A stretch of 64,000 nt of DNA, taken from contig SVNK01000004.1 in NCBI GenBank assembly GCA_015066935.1, positions 1 through 64,000 on the forward strand. Reading direction: 5' to 3'. The notes under the pieces were generated by a model. The model ran no database searches, was not told the DNA's origin, and saw only the letters and a program-made list of their open reading frames with translations. The DNA comes from Ruminococcus sp. (GTDB taxonomy: Bacteria; Bacillota; Clostridia; Oscillospirales; Ruminococcaceae). Positions 1-8,119 of this stretch are shown piece by piece (position 1 is the stretch's first letter; each line of letters starts with the position of its first letter). Made by a program: the position numbers and the translations under genes.

Positions 1-91
1 TGAATCTCTTTGTCAATACCTTTTCGGAAATTTTTTTGAGATTTTTTGTGATTCCTCGTCCCTTTCAGGTTCTCCCCGAAGCGACTTGTTT

Positions 92-120
92 ATTATATCA
101 TGCCTGCCACCTTTTGTCAA
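92..120 (-). promoter_or_regulatory. Leftward promoter, consensus
   Basis: On the minus strand a perfect -35 TTGACA (115-120) is followed after 17 bp by a perfect -10 TATAAT (92-97). It points out of the left edge. A second TTGACA (minus strand, 11-16) lies downstream, so tandem promoters of a strongly expressed transcript, possibly an rRNA or tRNA operon, are plausible. What they drive is outside the window. Confidence 0.75.
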
Positions 121-179
121 GTAAAAGTTGCGCTGTTTGTTTGTACTTTTTTTAGACATTTTACCCACAGCAATTTTTC

Positions 180-207
180 TTGACTTTCCCGATAATTCTG
201 TTATACT
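180..207 (+). promoter_or_regulatory. Promoter of the Gfo/Idh oxidoreductase
   Basis: A -35 TTGACT (180-185) and -10 TATACT (202-207) are separated by 16 bp. They end about 40 bp before the ATG at 247, which gives a short leader. Confidence 0.7.
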
Positions 208-246
208 ATATATATGAATTTTATATGCGTAATTAAGAGGTGTATT

Positions 247-1227
247 ATGGATAAAATTAAATGGGGAATTATCGGTACAGGTAAAATCGCCCGCAAATTT
301 GCTGAAGCTCTTAAAGGTTGTGCAGACGCCGAACTTTGTGCCGTTGTTTCAAGAACTCTCGAAAAAGCTCAGGACTTCGCTGCTGAATACGGTTTTGCCG
401 AAGCTTACGGCAGCTACAAGGAACTCGCTGAAAACAGCGACGCTGATGTCGTCTATATCGCAACCCCTATGAGCTGTCACTATGCTGATTCTATGCTTTG
501 TCTGAATTGCGGAAAGCACGTTCTCTGTGAAAAATCTGTTACTCTCAACAGCCGCCAGCTCGATACAATTTTCCAGACTGCACGATACAAGGGACTCTTT
601 TTCATGGAGGCAATGTGGATGAAATGCCGTCCCACATATCTCAAAGCCAGAGAATGGGTCAGTCAGGGCAGAATCGGCGAAATCACCTATATTAAGGCAG
701 ACTTCAGCAACGACATCCCCTGGGACAGCAATGACAGATTATTTCGTCCCGACTGTGGCGGAGGTTCGCTTCTCGACCTGACGATGTATCCGATTACTAT
801 TGCACACGATTTCCTCGGTAATCCCGACGAAATCATCAGCAGTGCACTCATCCGTGACGGCATTGACCTCAGCGAAAACATTGTTTTCCGTTACAACAAC
901 AGTGCAAATGCTTATCTTTTCGGCGGTTTCGAATACAGACTCCGCAATAATGCTATAATTTCCGGTACAGACGGATTTATCACTTTCGGCGATTATTTTC
1001 ACTGCACCGATGAAGTGAAACTGTTCGACCGTGACGGTAAGATTATTGAAGACCTCAGATTCCCCGACAGAATCAACGGCTATGAATACGAGATTGAGGA
1101 AGTTCACCGCTGCCTGAGGGAAAATCTTTCCGAAAGTCCGCTTGTTCCGCATAATGCAACTGCCGATGTTATGAAGATTATGGACACCTGCCGCAAACAG
1201 TGGGGACTTGTTTTCCCGGGCGAATAA
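247..1227 (+). CDS. Gfo/Idh/MocA family NAD(P)-dependent oxidoreductase
   Basis: A 326-residue cytoplasmic dehydrogenase. The N-terminal Rossmann fold shows the glycine motif GIIGTGKIARKF within the first 20 residues, and a mid-protein CEKSV segment matches the family's EKP-like motif with the substrate-side Lys. The C-terminal half is the alpha/beta domain that shapes the sugar or polyol pocket. I chose ATG 247 because AAGAGG lies just upstream; an in-frame ATG at 214 has no such site. The family oxidises or reduces sugars, inositols and similar substrates. The substrate cannot be read from sequence, and the gene stands alone with its own promoter and terminator. Confidence 0.9.
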   Translation: MDKIKWGIIGTGKIARKFAEALKGCADAELCAVVSRTLEKAQDFAAEYGFAEAYGSYKELAENSDADVVYIATPMSCHYADSMLCLNCGKHVLCEKSVTLNSRQLDTIFQTARYKGLFFMEAMWMKCRPTYLKAREWVSQGRIGEITYIKADFSNDIPWDSNDRLFRPDCGGGSLLDLTMYPITIAHDFLGNPDEIISSALIRDGIDLSENIVFRYNNSANAYLFGGFEYRLRNNAIISGTDGFITFGDYFHCTDEVKLFDRDGKIIEDLRFPDRINGYEYEIEEVHRCLRENLSESPLVPHNATADVMKIMDTCRKQWGLVFPGE

Positions 1228-1262
1228 CCGCCAAAGACAACCAACATCAGAATAAGTAAATT

Positions 1263-1294
1263 AAGGGAAGCCTCTCATGAGACTTCCCTTTTTT
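1263..1294. terminator. Bidirectional terminator between oxidoreductase and rnfB
   Basis: Arms AAGGGAAG and CTTCCCTT enclose an inner CTCATGAG palindrome and run into six T on the plus strand. The minus strand gives the same hairpin with a weaker TTAATTTA tail. It separates the convergent oxidoreductase and rnf units. Confidence 0.8.
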
Positions 1295-2084
1295 ATCCTT
1301 CACAGACGTGTATCGCCTTCACGGGGCACGCTTTCACGCACTCTCCGCAGTTGGTACACTTATCATAATCTATTGATGCGTGGAAATCTTCCACCTTAAT
1401 CGCTCCGTTCGGACACTTCCTTTCACAGATTCTGCATCCGATGCATCCGTTTTTACAGCTTGCCTTTGTCGTTTTTCCGTCTGCTGACGACGAACACAGA
1501 ACCTCCGTGCGGTTTGCAATCGGTTTTACAACTATCAGATTGTTCGGACATGCAGACGCACATTGTCCACACGCTCCGCATAGAGTCGGGATCACCTTTG
1601 CGACTCCATTAACGATTTTTATTGCGTCCCTGTCGCAGACCGCCGCACAGTCTCCCAGACCTATACAGCCATGCTTACAAAGACCGTTTCCACCGTAAAA
1701 TCGCTTCACTGCCTTACAGGACTGCACTCCACCGAACTCAAACTGCGTGGATGTTGCGTTGCAGTCTCCATTGCACTTCACCACCGCCGTCATCGGAACA
1801 ACTTCTGATGCCGATGTTCCGAGAATCTCAGAAATCTTCGCAGAACACTCGCTTCCTCCCGGACGACAGAGATTCGAAGCTGCTCCCTTATTGACAATCG
1901 CATCGGCATAGTCCGCACAGCCTGCAAATCCGCACGCACCGCAGTTCGCCTGCGGAAGAACTCCTCCGATTTTCTCTATCCGTTCATCTGTTTCAACATG
2001 AAAAAACTTCGCAGCTGCCGTAAGAAGCACGCCTGCAAGAACTCCGCATCCGCCAAGTATAAGTGCGGGAACAATATATGTCAT
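1293..2084 (-). CDS. rnfB: Electron transport complex subunit RnfB
   Basis: Iron-sulfur subunit of the membrane Rnf complex (ferredoxin:NAD+ oxidoreductase), which couples reduced-ferredoxin oxidation to Na+ or H+ export. An N-terminal hydrophobic anchor is followed by the RnfB cluster motif CGACGFAGC and a later Cys. Four ferredoxin-like [4Fe-4S] motifs follow, including CGACGQCASACP, CIGCRICERKCP and CTNCGECVKACP. The 263-residue protein ends the rnfCDGEAB operon, 12 bp after rnfA. RnfB is the usual entry point for electrons from ferredoxin. Confidence 0.96.
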   Translation of the reverse strand: MTYIVPALILGGCGVLAGVLLTAAAKFFHVETDERIEKIGGVLPQANCGACGFAGCADYADAIVNKGAASNLCRPGGSECSAKISEILGTSASEVVPMTAVVKCNGDCNATSTQFEFGGVQSCKAVKRFYGGNGLCKHGCIGLGDCAAVCDRDAIKIVNGVAKVIPTLCGACGQCASACPNNLIVVKPIANRTEVLCSSSADGKTTKASCKNGCIGCRICERKCPNGAIKVEDFHASIDYDKCTNCGECVKACPVKAIHVCEG

Positions 2085-2096
2085 ACCGTTACCTCC

Positions 2097-2675
2097 TTAC
2101 GAAAACAGTCCCGAAAAGCCCATAAAGCTTACGGATACAATTGATGCAGCTATAAGAGTTGCAGGAACTCCCCTGAATGTTTCGGGAATATCAGCATATT
2201 CGAGTTTTTTGCGGACTCCCGAAAAAATAACAAGTGCAATCAGGAAGCCGAGTCCTCCGCCGAGCGCATTGACCATTGACTCTGCAAATGTATAGTCATT
2301 ATCAATGCTCAGTACCGTTACTCCGAGTACTGCACAATTGGTCGTTATAAGCGGAAGATATACTCCGAGTGCTCTGTACAGCGACGGTATGCACTTTTTC
2401 AGCATAGTCTCCACAAGCTGTACAAACAGTGCAATAACAAGAATGAATACAACTGTATCAAAGTACGCAAGGTCGTTAGGTACAAGTATAAAATGATGTA
2501 TGGGATACGTTACAAGCGTCGCACAAAGCATTACAAATGTCACCGCAAGTCCCATTCCCGTCGCACTGTCAAGCTTCTTGGAGACCCCCAGAAAAGGACA
2601 GATTCCCATGAATTTCGCCAATACAAAGTTGTCGGTAAGCATTGCTGAAAGCAGAATCACCATCATTGTTTTCAT
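2097..2675 (-). CDS. rnfA: Electron transport complex subunit RnfA
   Basis: Integral membrane subunit of about 192 residues with six predicted transmembrane segments, including the family's TDNFVLAKFMGICPF segment near the N-terminus. RnfA and RnfE are homologous, oppositely oriented subunits proposed to carry a membrane [2Fe-2S] cluster. I chose ATG 2675, preceded by GGTGA. An in-frame TTG at 2681, with AAAGGA six bases upstream, is a real alternative and would add two residues. The start lies within the end of rnfE, so translation is probably coupled. Confidence 0.96.
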   Translation of the reverse strand: MKTMMVILLSAMLTDNFVLAKFMGICPFLGVSKKLDSATGMGLAVTFVMLCATLVTYPIHHFILVPNDLAYFDTVVFILVIALFVQLVETMLKKCIPSLYRALGVYLPLITTNCAVLGVTVLSIDNDYTFAESMVNALGGGLGFLIALVIFSGVRKKLEYADIPETFRGVPATLIAASIVSVSFMGFSGLFS

Positions 2676-3346
2676 CTGCAATCACCGTCCTTTCCGCAGT
2701 TTTTCGCATTCGGACAGCTCTTGCAGCCAAGCTCGGCAGGCGGTTTTCTGCCCTTGAACTTATTCACAGCAGCAATTATGACTCCCAGCGTGAAGAATCC
2801 GCCTGCAGGCATGATAAACAGCAGCATCGGATTATCGTGAATAACAGGAATATCCATCCCCATCCACTGTCCTGCACCGAGAATCTCTCTGACTGAACCC
2901 ATAACAAACAGTGCAAGCGTGAATCCGATTCCCATTCCCACTGCATCACAGGCAGACGCAATGACTCCGTTCTTGCTTGCAAACATCTCTGCACGTCCGA
3001 AAATAATGCAGTTAACAGTGATGAGCGTAAGGTAGATTCCGAGCGACTCATAAAGCGTCGGGACAAATCCCTCAAGAAGAAATCCTATGAGCGTTACAAA
3101 GCTCGCAATTATTACAATAAACGCAGGAATACGAACTTTATCGGGTATGACCTTTCTCAGTGAGGATATTACAATATTTGAACCAAGCAGTACAAACGTC
3201 GTTGCAAGTCCCATTCCGACTCCGTTTGCCGCTTGTGTAGTTACGGCAAGGGTCGGACACATTCCCAGAAGCATTACAAGCGTCGGGTTCTCCTTGATTA
3301 CGCCTTTTGTCAGCTCACGTCCGAGAGAAACTTTATTTTCCGCCAC
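2672..3346 (-). CDS. rnfE: Electron transport complex subunit RnfE
   Basis: Membrane subunit of 224 residues, homologous to RnfA, with the characteristic GVIKENPTLVMLLGMCPTLAV segment near the N-terminus and about six hydrophobic helices. The C-terminal tail carries three Cys within CKSCPNAKNCGK, not needed for the core fold and possibly metal binding. The start is GTG, six bases after GGAGGTGA; it overlaps the end of rnfG by 14 bp, which suggests coupled translation. Confidence 0.95.
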   Translation of the reverse strand: MAENKVSLGRELTKGVIKENPTLVMLLGMCPTLAVTTQAANGVGMGLATTFVLLGSNIVISSLRKVIPDKVRIPAFIVIIASFVTLIGFLLEGFVPTLYESLGIYLTLITVNCIIFGRAEMFASKNGVIASACDAVGMGIGFTLALFVMGSVREILGAGQWMGMDIPVIHDNPMLLFIMPAGGFFTLGVIIAAVNKFKGRKPPAELGCKSCPNAKNCGKDGDCR

Positions 3347-3866
3347 CGAGAATCACCTCCTTGTTCTCATTATAGACATTAAGTGCCGTCTCCACAGCCT
3401 TTTTCATTCCCTTTGATGAAAATGTGGCTCCGCTGACCGAATCACACTCAACAGGAACCTTGTCGGCTCCGATAAACTGCTCACGGAAATCCGCATTGTC
3501 CCTTACTTTTGTACCGAGACCGGGTGTTTCACCAAGCGAAACAAACTCTATTCCCGAAACAGCTCCGTTTTCATCAATGCCGACGAGAATGTTGATTCCG
3601 TCCTTTGCGTAGCCGTCTGCCGTAACCTGAACTGCGGTTTTTCCGTCGGAAGTAACGGCAATCGCTTCAATTCCGCTTACGCCGAAATTGTCGTCTATCA
3701 GAGTAACTTCACATTCTCCGAAAAGCTTCTCGACACTTCTGCTGAATTTTGCCTCGTTCTGCTCTGAAATGCTGTCTTTTGTAGCCTCATGAGCCAATGT
3801 CAGCAGAATCGCTGCCGCAGCACATATTATAGTCAGAACGATAGTCGGAACAATATTAGCCTTCAT
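3333..3866 (-). CDS. rnfG: Electron transport complex subunit RnfG
   Basis: Subunit of 177 residues with one N-terminal transmembrane helix and an extracytoplasmic FMN-binding domain. The SGATFSS motif near residue 145 contains the Thr to which FMN is attached through a phosphoester bond in this family. FMN insertion needs an ApbE-type transferase, which is not in the window. It overlaps rnfD by 11 bp and has GGAGG before its ATG. Confidence 0.95.
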   Translation of the reverse strand: MKANIVPTIVLTIICAAAAILLTLAHEATKDSISEQNEAKFSRSVEKLFGECEVTLIDDNFGVSGIEAIAVTSDGKTAVQVTADGYAKDGINILVGIDENGAVSGIEFVSLGETPGLGTKVRDNADFREQFIGADKVPVECDSVSGATFSSKGMKKAVETALNVYNENKEVILGGGK

Positions 3867-4791
3867 TTTTCACAGCCTCCTTTGCTCCAAGCGGCTTTGT
3901 ACGGGTAAGCTGCTCTATGTACGGCGTGAGGATATTCATAAGAAGTATCGAAAAAGATACGCCCTCGGGGTACGAACCGAAATTACGTATTACAAAAGTT
4001 ATGACTCCGCATCCGAGTCCGAAAACTATCTTTCCCTTTGTTGTAATGGGAGTTGTTGCATAGTCAGTCGCCATAAAGAAGGCTCCGAGGAATACTCCTC
4101 CCGCAAGAATCTGATAGAGAGGATCTTCACCTGCTATCACCGACAATGCCGCCAGTGAACCTATAAACGATACAGGTGCCGCAAGTGAGATTATTCTTCT
4201 TGCCGCAAGATAAAGTCCACCGATCAGAAGTGCAAGCGCACACGTTTCACCAAGACAGCCTCCCGTATTTCCGAAAAACAGCTCAGCATATGACGGAAGC
4301 TCTGCACCTTCACCGAGGGCAAGAGGCGTCGCAGAAGATACGGCGTCGTATTCAGCCTTTGGAGCTATCCAGTTGGTCATTGCCGCAGGGAACGATACCA
4401 TAAGTACGATTCGTGCAGTAACGGCAGGGTTCGCAAAATTCTGTCCCAGACCTCCGAATAACTGCTTCACAACAACAATAGCCACAAACGCACCGATTAC
4501 AGCCATCCAGTACGGAAGCGTCACAGGAAGATTCATCGCAAGAATGACTCCCGTTACAACAGCTGAAAGGTCGGTTATCGTGTTTTCCCGCTTCATGAGT
4601 ATACGGCAGCCCCACTCGAATAGTATACAGCTCGCAACCGTTACTGCCGTCACCGAAATTGCTCTCGGACCGAAGTACCACACGCCGGCTGCAAGTGTGG
4701 GAAGCAGTGCGATTATGACATTGAGCATTATTGTCGTTGTTTTCGTATAGTTTTCATCATGCGGCGATGGTGTTACTATAAGTTTATTCAT
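3856..4791 (-). CDS. rnfD: Electron transport complex subunit RnfD
   Basis: Polytopic membrane subunit of 311 residues, homologous to NqrB. The SSATPLAL motif holds the Thr expected to carry covalent FMN. I chose ATG 4791, which begins MNKLIVTPSPH, because GGAGC sits seven bases upstream and it starts 11 bp after rnfC. A longer frame upstream lies inside rnfC and has no family-like sequence. RnfD passes electrons within the membrane between the cytoplasmic and extracytoplasmic flavins. Confidence 0.95.
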   Translation of the reverse strand: MNKLIVTPSPHDENYTKTTTIMLNVIIALLPTLAAGVWYFGPRAISVTAVTVASCILFEWGCRILMKRENTITDLSAVVTGVILAMNLPVTLPYWMAVIGAFVAIVVVKQLFGGLGQNFANPAVTARIVLMVSFPAAMTNWIAPKAEYDAVSSATPLALGEGAELPSYAELFFGNTGGCLGETCALALLIGGLYLAARRIISLAAPVSFIGSLAALSVIAGEDPLYQILAGGVFLGAFFMATDYATTPITTKGKIVFGLGCGVITFVIRNFGSYPEGVSFSILLMNILTPYIEQLTRTKPLGAKEAVKNEG

Positions 4792-4802
4792 TGTACAGCT
4801 CC

Positions 4803-6080
4803 TTAATTTCTTGGAATAAGCGCCTTCGCAAGCTGATTTGTCTCCGCAAGATTTCTGTTTGCGGGACACACATATGTACAGCTTCCGCAGTTCATACAAA
4901 GCATTACCTTCAGTGACTTCAGATCTTCAATATCCCTTATTCTGTAGGCTTTGTCGATTTCCGCCGGCATCAGATTGACAGGACATGCTTTTACACAGCG
5001 TCCGCAGCGTATGCACGCCGAAGGCTTACGCATATCAAAACGATTTATCGCAAGCAGTGCATTGGACGTCTTTATGACCGGCATGTCAATATCAGGAACA
5101 CTCATACCCATCATGGGTCCTCCGCCGATAAGTTTGATTATCGAATCAATATCGGCATTGCAGAATTCCAGCAATTCACGAAAAGGAGTTCCGACAACGG
5201 CACGGACGTTTTTAGGCTCTCGTACAGCATTTCCGTCAATAGTCAGTCTGCGGCTCACAAGCGGCATACCCGTCTGTGAGTAACGATGAATAAATCCAAC
5301 AGTGGAAATATTTATCACGATTACGCCCTTATCGGCAGGAAGTTCGCCCTCTCCGACAATTCGTCCCGTTGAGTTATAGATAATGACCTTCTCGGCTCCC
5401 TGAGGATACAGCGGCGGAAGCTCTACAACGTCAATCGAATCATCGTTATTCGTCATATCGGTAAATTTACGTATCGCATCGGGCTTGTTCGCCTCTATCG
5501 CAAGCTTTGCAGACCTGATTCCGAGATTCTTCATTATAAGTCTGATTCCACCGATTACGTCATCAGCCGACTCTATCATTTCACGGTAGTCTGATGTTAT
5601 ATACGGCTCGCACTCGGCTCCGTTGATAACAAGAGTGTCAATGGGATTCTTCGCATTGAGTTTGATATGTGTCGGAAAACCTGCACCGCCGAGTCCGCAC
5701 AGTCCACTTTCACGGACAGCTCTCACAAGACTTTCTTTATCTGTAATAACAGGCGGCTTAACCGACTCGCAGGGAGTCTGCAGTCCATCTGTCTCGATTT
5801 CGACGATATCACACAGTGTTCCGACCGCTGTTCGATATTTGCATATAGAAATTACCCTTCCCGATACTCCGGAATGTACCGGAACGCTGAACGGCACATC
5901 AGAATCACCGATTTTCTGTCCCACCTTAACCTCGTCACCGACCTTTACAAGCGGCAGACAGGCTGCTCCCATGTTCATGAGCATGGGAATCCTCACTTTT
6001 TCCGGAACGGGAGCATTTACAGTAGGGCTGTTTTCCGTGTTCTTACGATGATTTAGCCTTATTCCGTTTAACTTTTTCAT
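4803..6080 (-). CDS. rnfC: Electron transport complex subunit RnfC
   Basis: Peripheral NADH-interacting subunit, 425 residues, first gene of the rnf operon. GLGGAGFPTHIK near residue 135 is the nucleotide/FMN-binding loop shared with NuoF. Two C-terminal [4Fe-4S] motifs follow, CIRCGRCVKACP and CMNCGSCTYVCP. The ATG follows AGGAGAACAGT. With RnfB it brackets the chain from ferredoxin to NAD+. It fits a fermentative anaerobe that conserves energy at this step. Confidence 0.97.
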   Translation of the reverse strand: MKKLNGIRLNHRKNTENSPTVNAPVPEKVRIPMLMNMGAACLPLVKVGDEVKVGQKIGDSDVPFSVPVHSGVSGRVISICKYRTAVGTLCDIVEIETDGLQTPCESVKPPVITDKESLVRAVRESGLCGLGGAGFPTHIKLNAKNPIDTLVINGAECEPYITSDYREMIESADDVIGGIRLIMKNLGIRSAKLAIEANKPDAIRKFTDMTNNDDSIDVVELPPLYPQGAEKVIIYNSTGRIVGEGELPADKGVIVINISTVGFIHRYSQTGMPLVSRRLTIDGNAVREPKNVRAVVGTPFRELLEFCNADIDSIIKLIGGGPMMGMSVPDIDMPVIKTSNALLAINRFDMRKPSACIRCGRCVKACPVNLMPAEIDKAYRIRDIEDLKSLKVMLCMNCGSCTYVCPANRNLAETNQLAKALIPRN

Positions 6081-6137
6081 ACTGTTCTCCTTGATATGTC
6101 AAAAATCTACAATTTATCTTATTACACATACATTCTT

Positions 6138-6166
6138 ATTGTACAATACATTTTGAAAAAAATCAA
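6138..6166 (-). promoter_or_regulatory. Promoter of the rnf operon
   Basis: Minus-strand -35 TTGATT (6161-6166) and -10 TACAAT (6138-6143) have a 17-bp spacer. The expected start lies about 50 bp before rnfC, with AGGAG next to the ATG. Confidence 0.65.
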
Positions 6167-6231
6167 GTATCTGAATGTATTTCTCTATAATATGAGGGAT
6201 TTGCGCATCACATTCATTGATGTCAAGCTCA

Positions 6232-6349
6232 TTTTGCCCTTTAGGGCAAAACAAAGTGCAAGAAAAATTATCAATTCCATTATTTTTTCTTGCACTTTGT
6301 CAACTTAAAATTGGCTTTAAAAAGCTATATTAAGCCAATTTTAAGTTGA
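6232..6349. repeat. Three abutting perfect inverted repeats
   Basis: Three hairpin units join end to end, sharing boundary bases: 6232-6251 (9-bp arms, TT loop), 6251-6300 (17-bp perfect arms, 16-base loop) and 6300-6349 (18-bp perfect arms). They lie between the terminator of the CarD-like gene and the rnf promoter, in a 363-bp gene-free stretch (6081-6443). They are not needed as a terminator, since one already lies at 6383-6412. They may form a processed or regulatory RNA or a protein-binding array. Confidence 0.85.
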
Positions 6350-6382
6350 TGAGCTGACATTAATATATGAAAAAATCAGACA

Positions 6383-6412
6383 AAAAATTAAAAGGACAGA
6401 TATTATCTGTCC
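6383..6412 (-). terminator. Terminator of the CarD-like gene
   Basis: On the minus strand GGACAGAT and ATCTGTCC form an 8-bp stem with a three-base loop, followed by TTTTAATTTTTT. Confidence 0.85.
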
Positions 6413-6443
6413 CGTAATAAGCATTAAACGTCTATGCACATTT

Positions 6444-6944
6444 TTACTTTTCTGAAAGTCTGCTGCGGATAAAGTCTTCCGCTTCCGAGACTTCAATGCC
6501 AAAAGCGAGAGCGACCTCACTGTCAATGAGTTTCTTTGCCGTATCAAACTTTCTCTTGTCGGTTTTGAAAAGAGATTTTCCCGTTCCTGCACGCTTGAGT
6601 CCTCTGTTATAGATTACATTCATTACCGAAATGATTGTTTTGTAGTCGCCGTTTTTGATCGCATCGAAAAAATCAGTGTTATCATCAGCCGAATCAGCCG
6701 ACGCTGCTGAATCATCACCGTCCATCATATCAATAAGGCTTATAATATCATCTTTAGAAAGGACTGGTCGAAGCAGTTCTTCACATTTCTCTTTCGGCAC
6801 ATATACTATCGTATTTATTCCATCCGGATGAAGCGACAGGTAGTCTTTTTCTGTTACACCGTCGAAATTCCGCTTCACCCATTCGCCTATACGACAAATT
6901 TCAGTACCGTTATAAATTATGTGTTCCCCCTTGATATATTCCAA
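6444..6944 (-). CDS. CarD/CdnL-like RNA polymerase-binding regulator
   Basis: The first 70 residues resemble the CarD/TRCF RNA-polymerase-interaction domain: a GEHIIYNG opening, a YLSLHP segment and YVPKEKCEELLRPVLSKDDI. The rest is a helical region like the DNA-binding half of CarD/CdnL proteins. Such proteins bind the RNA polymerase beta subunit and stabilise open promoter complexes. I placed the start at a TTG (6944), nine bases after AAAGGA; no ATG begins this domain, and an upstream in-frame TTG (6971) would add residues unlike the family. The protein is about 166 residues, with an acidic Asp/Ser-rich linker near residues 75-90. Its target promoters are unknown. Confidence 0.75.
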   Translation of the reverse strand: MEYIKGEHIIYNGTEICRIGEWVKRNFDGVTEKDYLSLHPDGINTIVYVPKEKCEELLRPVLSKDDIISLIDMMDGDDSAASADSADDNTDFFDAIKNGDYKTIISVMNVIYNRGLKRAGTGKSLFKTDKRKFDTAKKLIDSEVALAFGIEVSEAEDFIRSRLSEK

Positions 6945-6982
6945 AACAACACATCCTTTCAGATTCAGCAATCAAGTTATAC

Positions 6983-7042
6983 TATAATTAATGTCTGCTC
7001 AATATTCGCCTGACGGCGGTTATTGAGGATACATTAATTATA
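6983..7042. promoter_or_regulatory. Palindromic promoter/leader of the CarD-like gene
   Basis: Perfect 12-bp arms TATAATTAATGT (6983-6994) and its complement (7031-7042) enclose an inner CTCAATA/TATTGAG and CGCC/GGCG stem. The outer right arm contains the minus-strand -10 TATAAT (7037-7042). The -35 is TTGAAA (7060-7065) with a 17-bp spacer. The transcript would begin with a stable hairpin before the TTG start. The dyad could be an operator, a leader hairpin, or both. Confidence 0.55.
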
Positions 7043-7168
7043 CCATTCCGAAAAAATTATTTCAAAGCCACTTTTGAACAAAAAACTATTCACCTCCTTG
7101 GTGAAAATCACTACATAACATCACTTGTATTTGTGAATTATTGCTCCACAAATTATAATAAATTCAAA

Positions 7169-7215
7169 GCACCTGCCGTCATCCAAGCCTGTGAGGTTCG
7201 GATTGCAGCAGGTGC
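7169..7215 (-). terminator. Hairpin after rsgI
   Basis: GCACCTGC (7169-7176) pairs with GCAGGTGC (7208-7215), and an inner ATCC...GGAT stem extends the structure. The minus-strand tail is only TTTGAATTTATT, so termination may be modest. The rest of 7014-7225 shows no gene. Confidence 0.6.
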
Positions 7216-7225
7216 GGTGTTGCAT

Positions 7226-8119
7226 TTACTTTTTCGGATGAGGAAGCTTTTTTTCGCTGCTCGGATGATGAGGATGAATCGGAGGAATTTCGTTTTCCGT
7301 CTTTTCAGACTTATCGGGAGCAGGTGGTGCAGGCGGTTCGGGAATTTCTGGTTTTACGACGGGAGCAGGTTCTGTTTTATTCTCAACCGCAGGCAGTTTA
7401 GGTGCAGCAGCTTCGCTGTCGGGTACAGGTGGAGTCGGTTTCGTTGGTTCCGTAAGCGGAGTCTGAGATGTGTTTTCATGCAGAGGAGTCGGGGCAGGCT
7501 TGACCTTTTCGGTAGTCTTTTCCGTGGGAAGCGGCGGTTCAGGCAATTTCGGACCGTGCTTATCCACTACACTGACATTAAGCTTCGGTCCCGAAACTTC
7601 GTGTTCAATTTCGTCCTTATATGAAGCGGAATCTTTTCTGCTGTCGGCGGAGATATAAAGCTCAACGGTATCTTCCTCGGTAATATACCCCTGTTCCTGC
7701 ATTACAGCAAGTATATCGTTTACTGTTCCGACCATATTCTTGTCTTTTGAAGTACAGTGATCGAGCACATCCTGTCCGTCGGCAGTGGCACTGTTCATGC
7801 GGATCACCTTTCCCTTACTGTTAAGTTCAAGCTGGATATAAAAATCCGAACCGATTGTAAGTACAGAACGTGTTTTGAAATTCTTGCTGTAATAATTGAG
7901 TCCCGCAGCCGATATAAGCATCAGACAAGCAGCTGCAGCTGCAATTTTTACAAAAACCGAGTGCTTTATTAACGGTCTCTTTTTGTCCTCCTCGAGGATA
8001 AACGGTGAAGTTACGGTTTGTCCGACCGTATAATGAAGATTGGCTGCACGTACAAAGTGTGAATCTTCATCCATAAGAACAGCATAACCCTTATGACTTT
8101 CCATAACTATGTATTTCAT
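7226..8119 (-). CDS. rsgI: RsgI-type membrane anti-sigma factor
   Basis: A 297-residue single-pass protein. Residues 1-50 form the cytoplasmic RsgI N-terminal domain that binds SigI (MKYIVMESHKGYAVLMDEDSHF). A transmembrane helix lies at about 57-77. A conserved extracytoplasmic juxtamembrane domain (to about 170) follows, then a Pro/Glu/Lys/Thr-rich tail to the end. In cellulolytic clostridia this tail often carries polysaccharide-binding modules that sense substrate; here it is only a proline-rich stalk, with motifs such as PEPPAPPAPD resembling the secreted protein at 9197. The start overlaps the sigI stop as ATGA, as expected for a co-translated sigma/anti-sigma pair. Confidence 0.88.
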   Translation of the reverse strand: MKYIVMESHKGYAVLMDEDSHFVRAANLHYTVGQTVTSPFILEEDKKRPLIKHSVFVKIAAAAACLMLISAAGLNYYSKNFKTRSVLTIGSDFYIQLELNSKGKVIRMNSATADGQDVLDHCTSKDKNMVGTVNDILAVMQEQGYITEEDTVELYISADSRKDSASYKDEIEHEVSGPKLNVSVVDKHGPKLPEPPLPTEKTTEKVKPAPTPLHENTSQTPLTEPTKPTPPVPDSEAAAPKLPAVENKTEPAPVVKPEIPEPPAPPAPDKSEKTENEIPPIHPHHPSSEKKLPHPKK

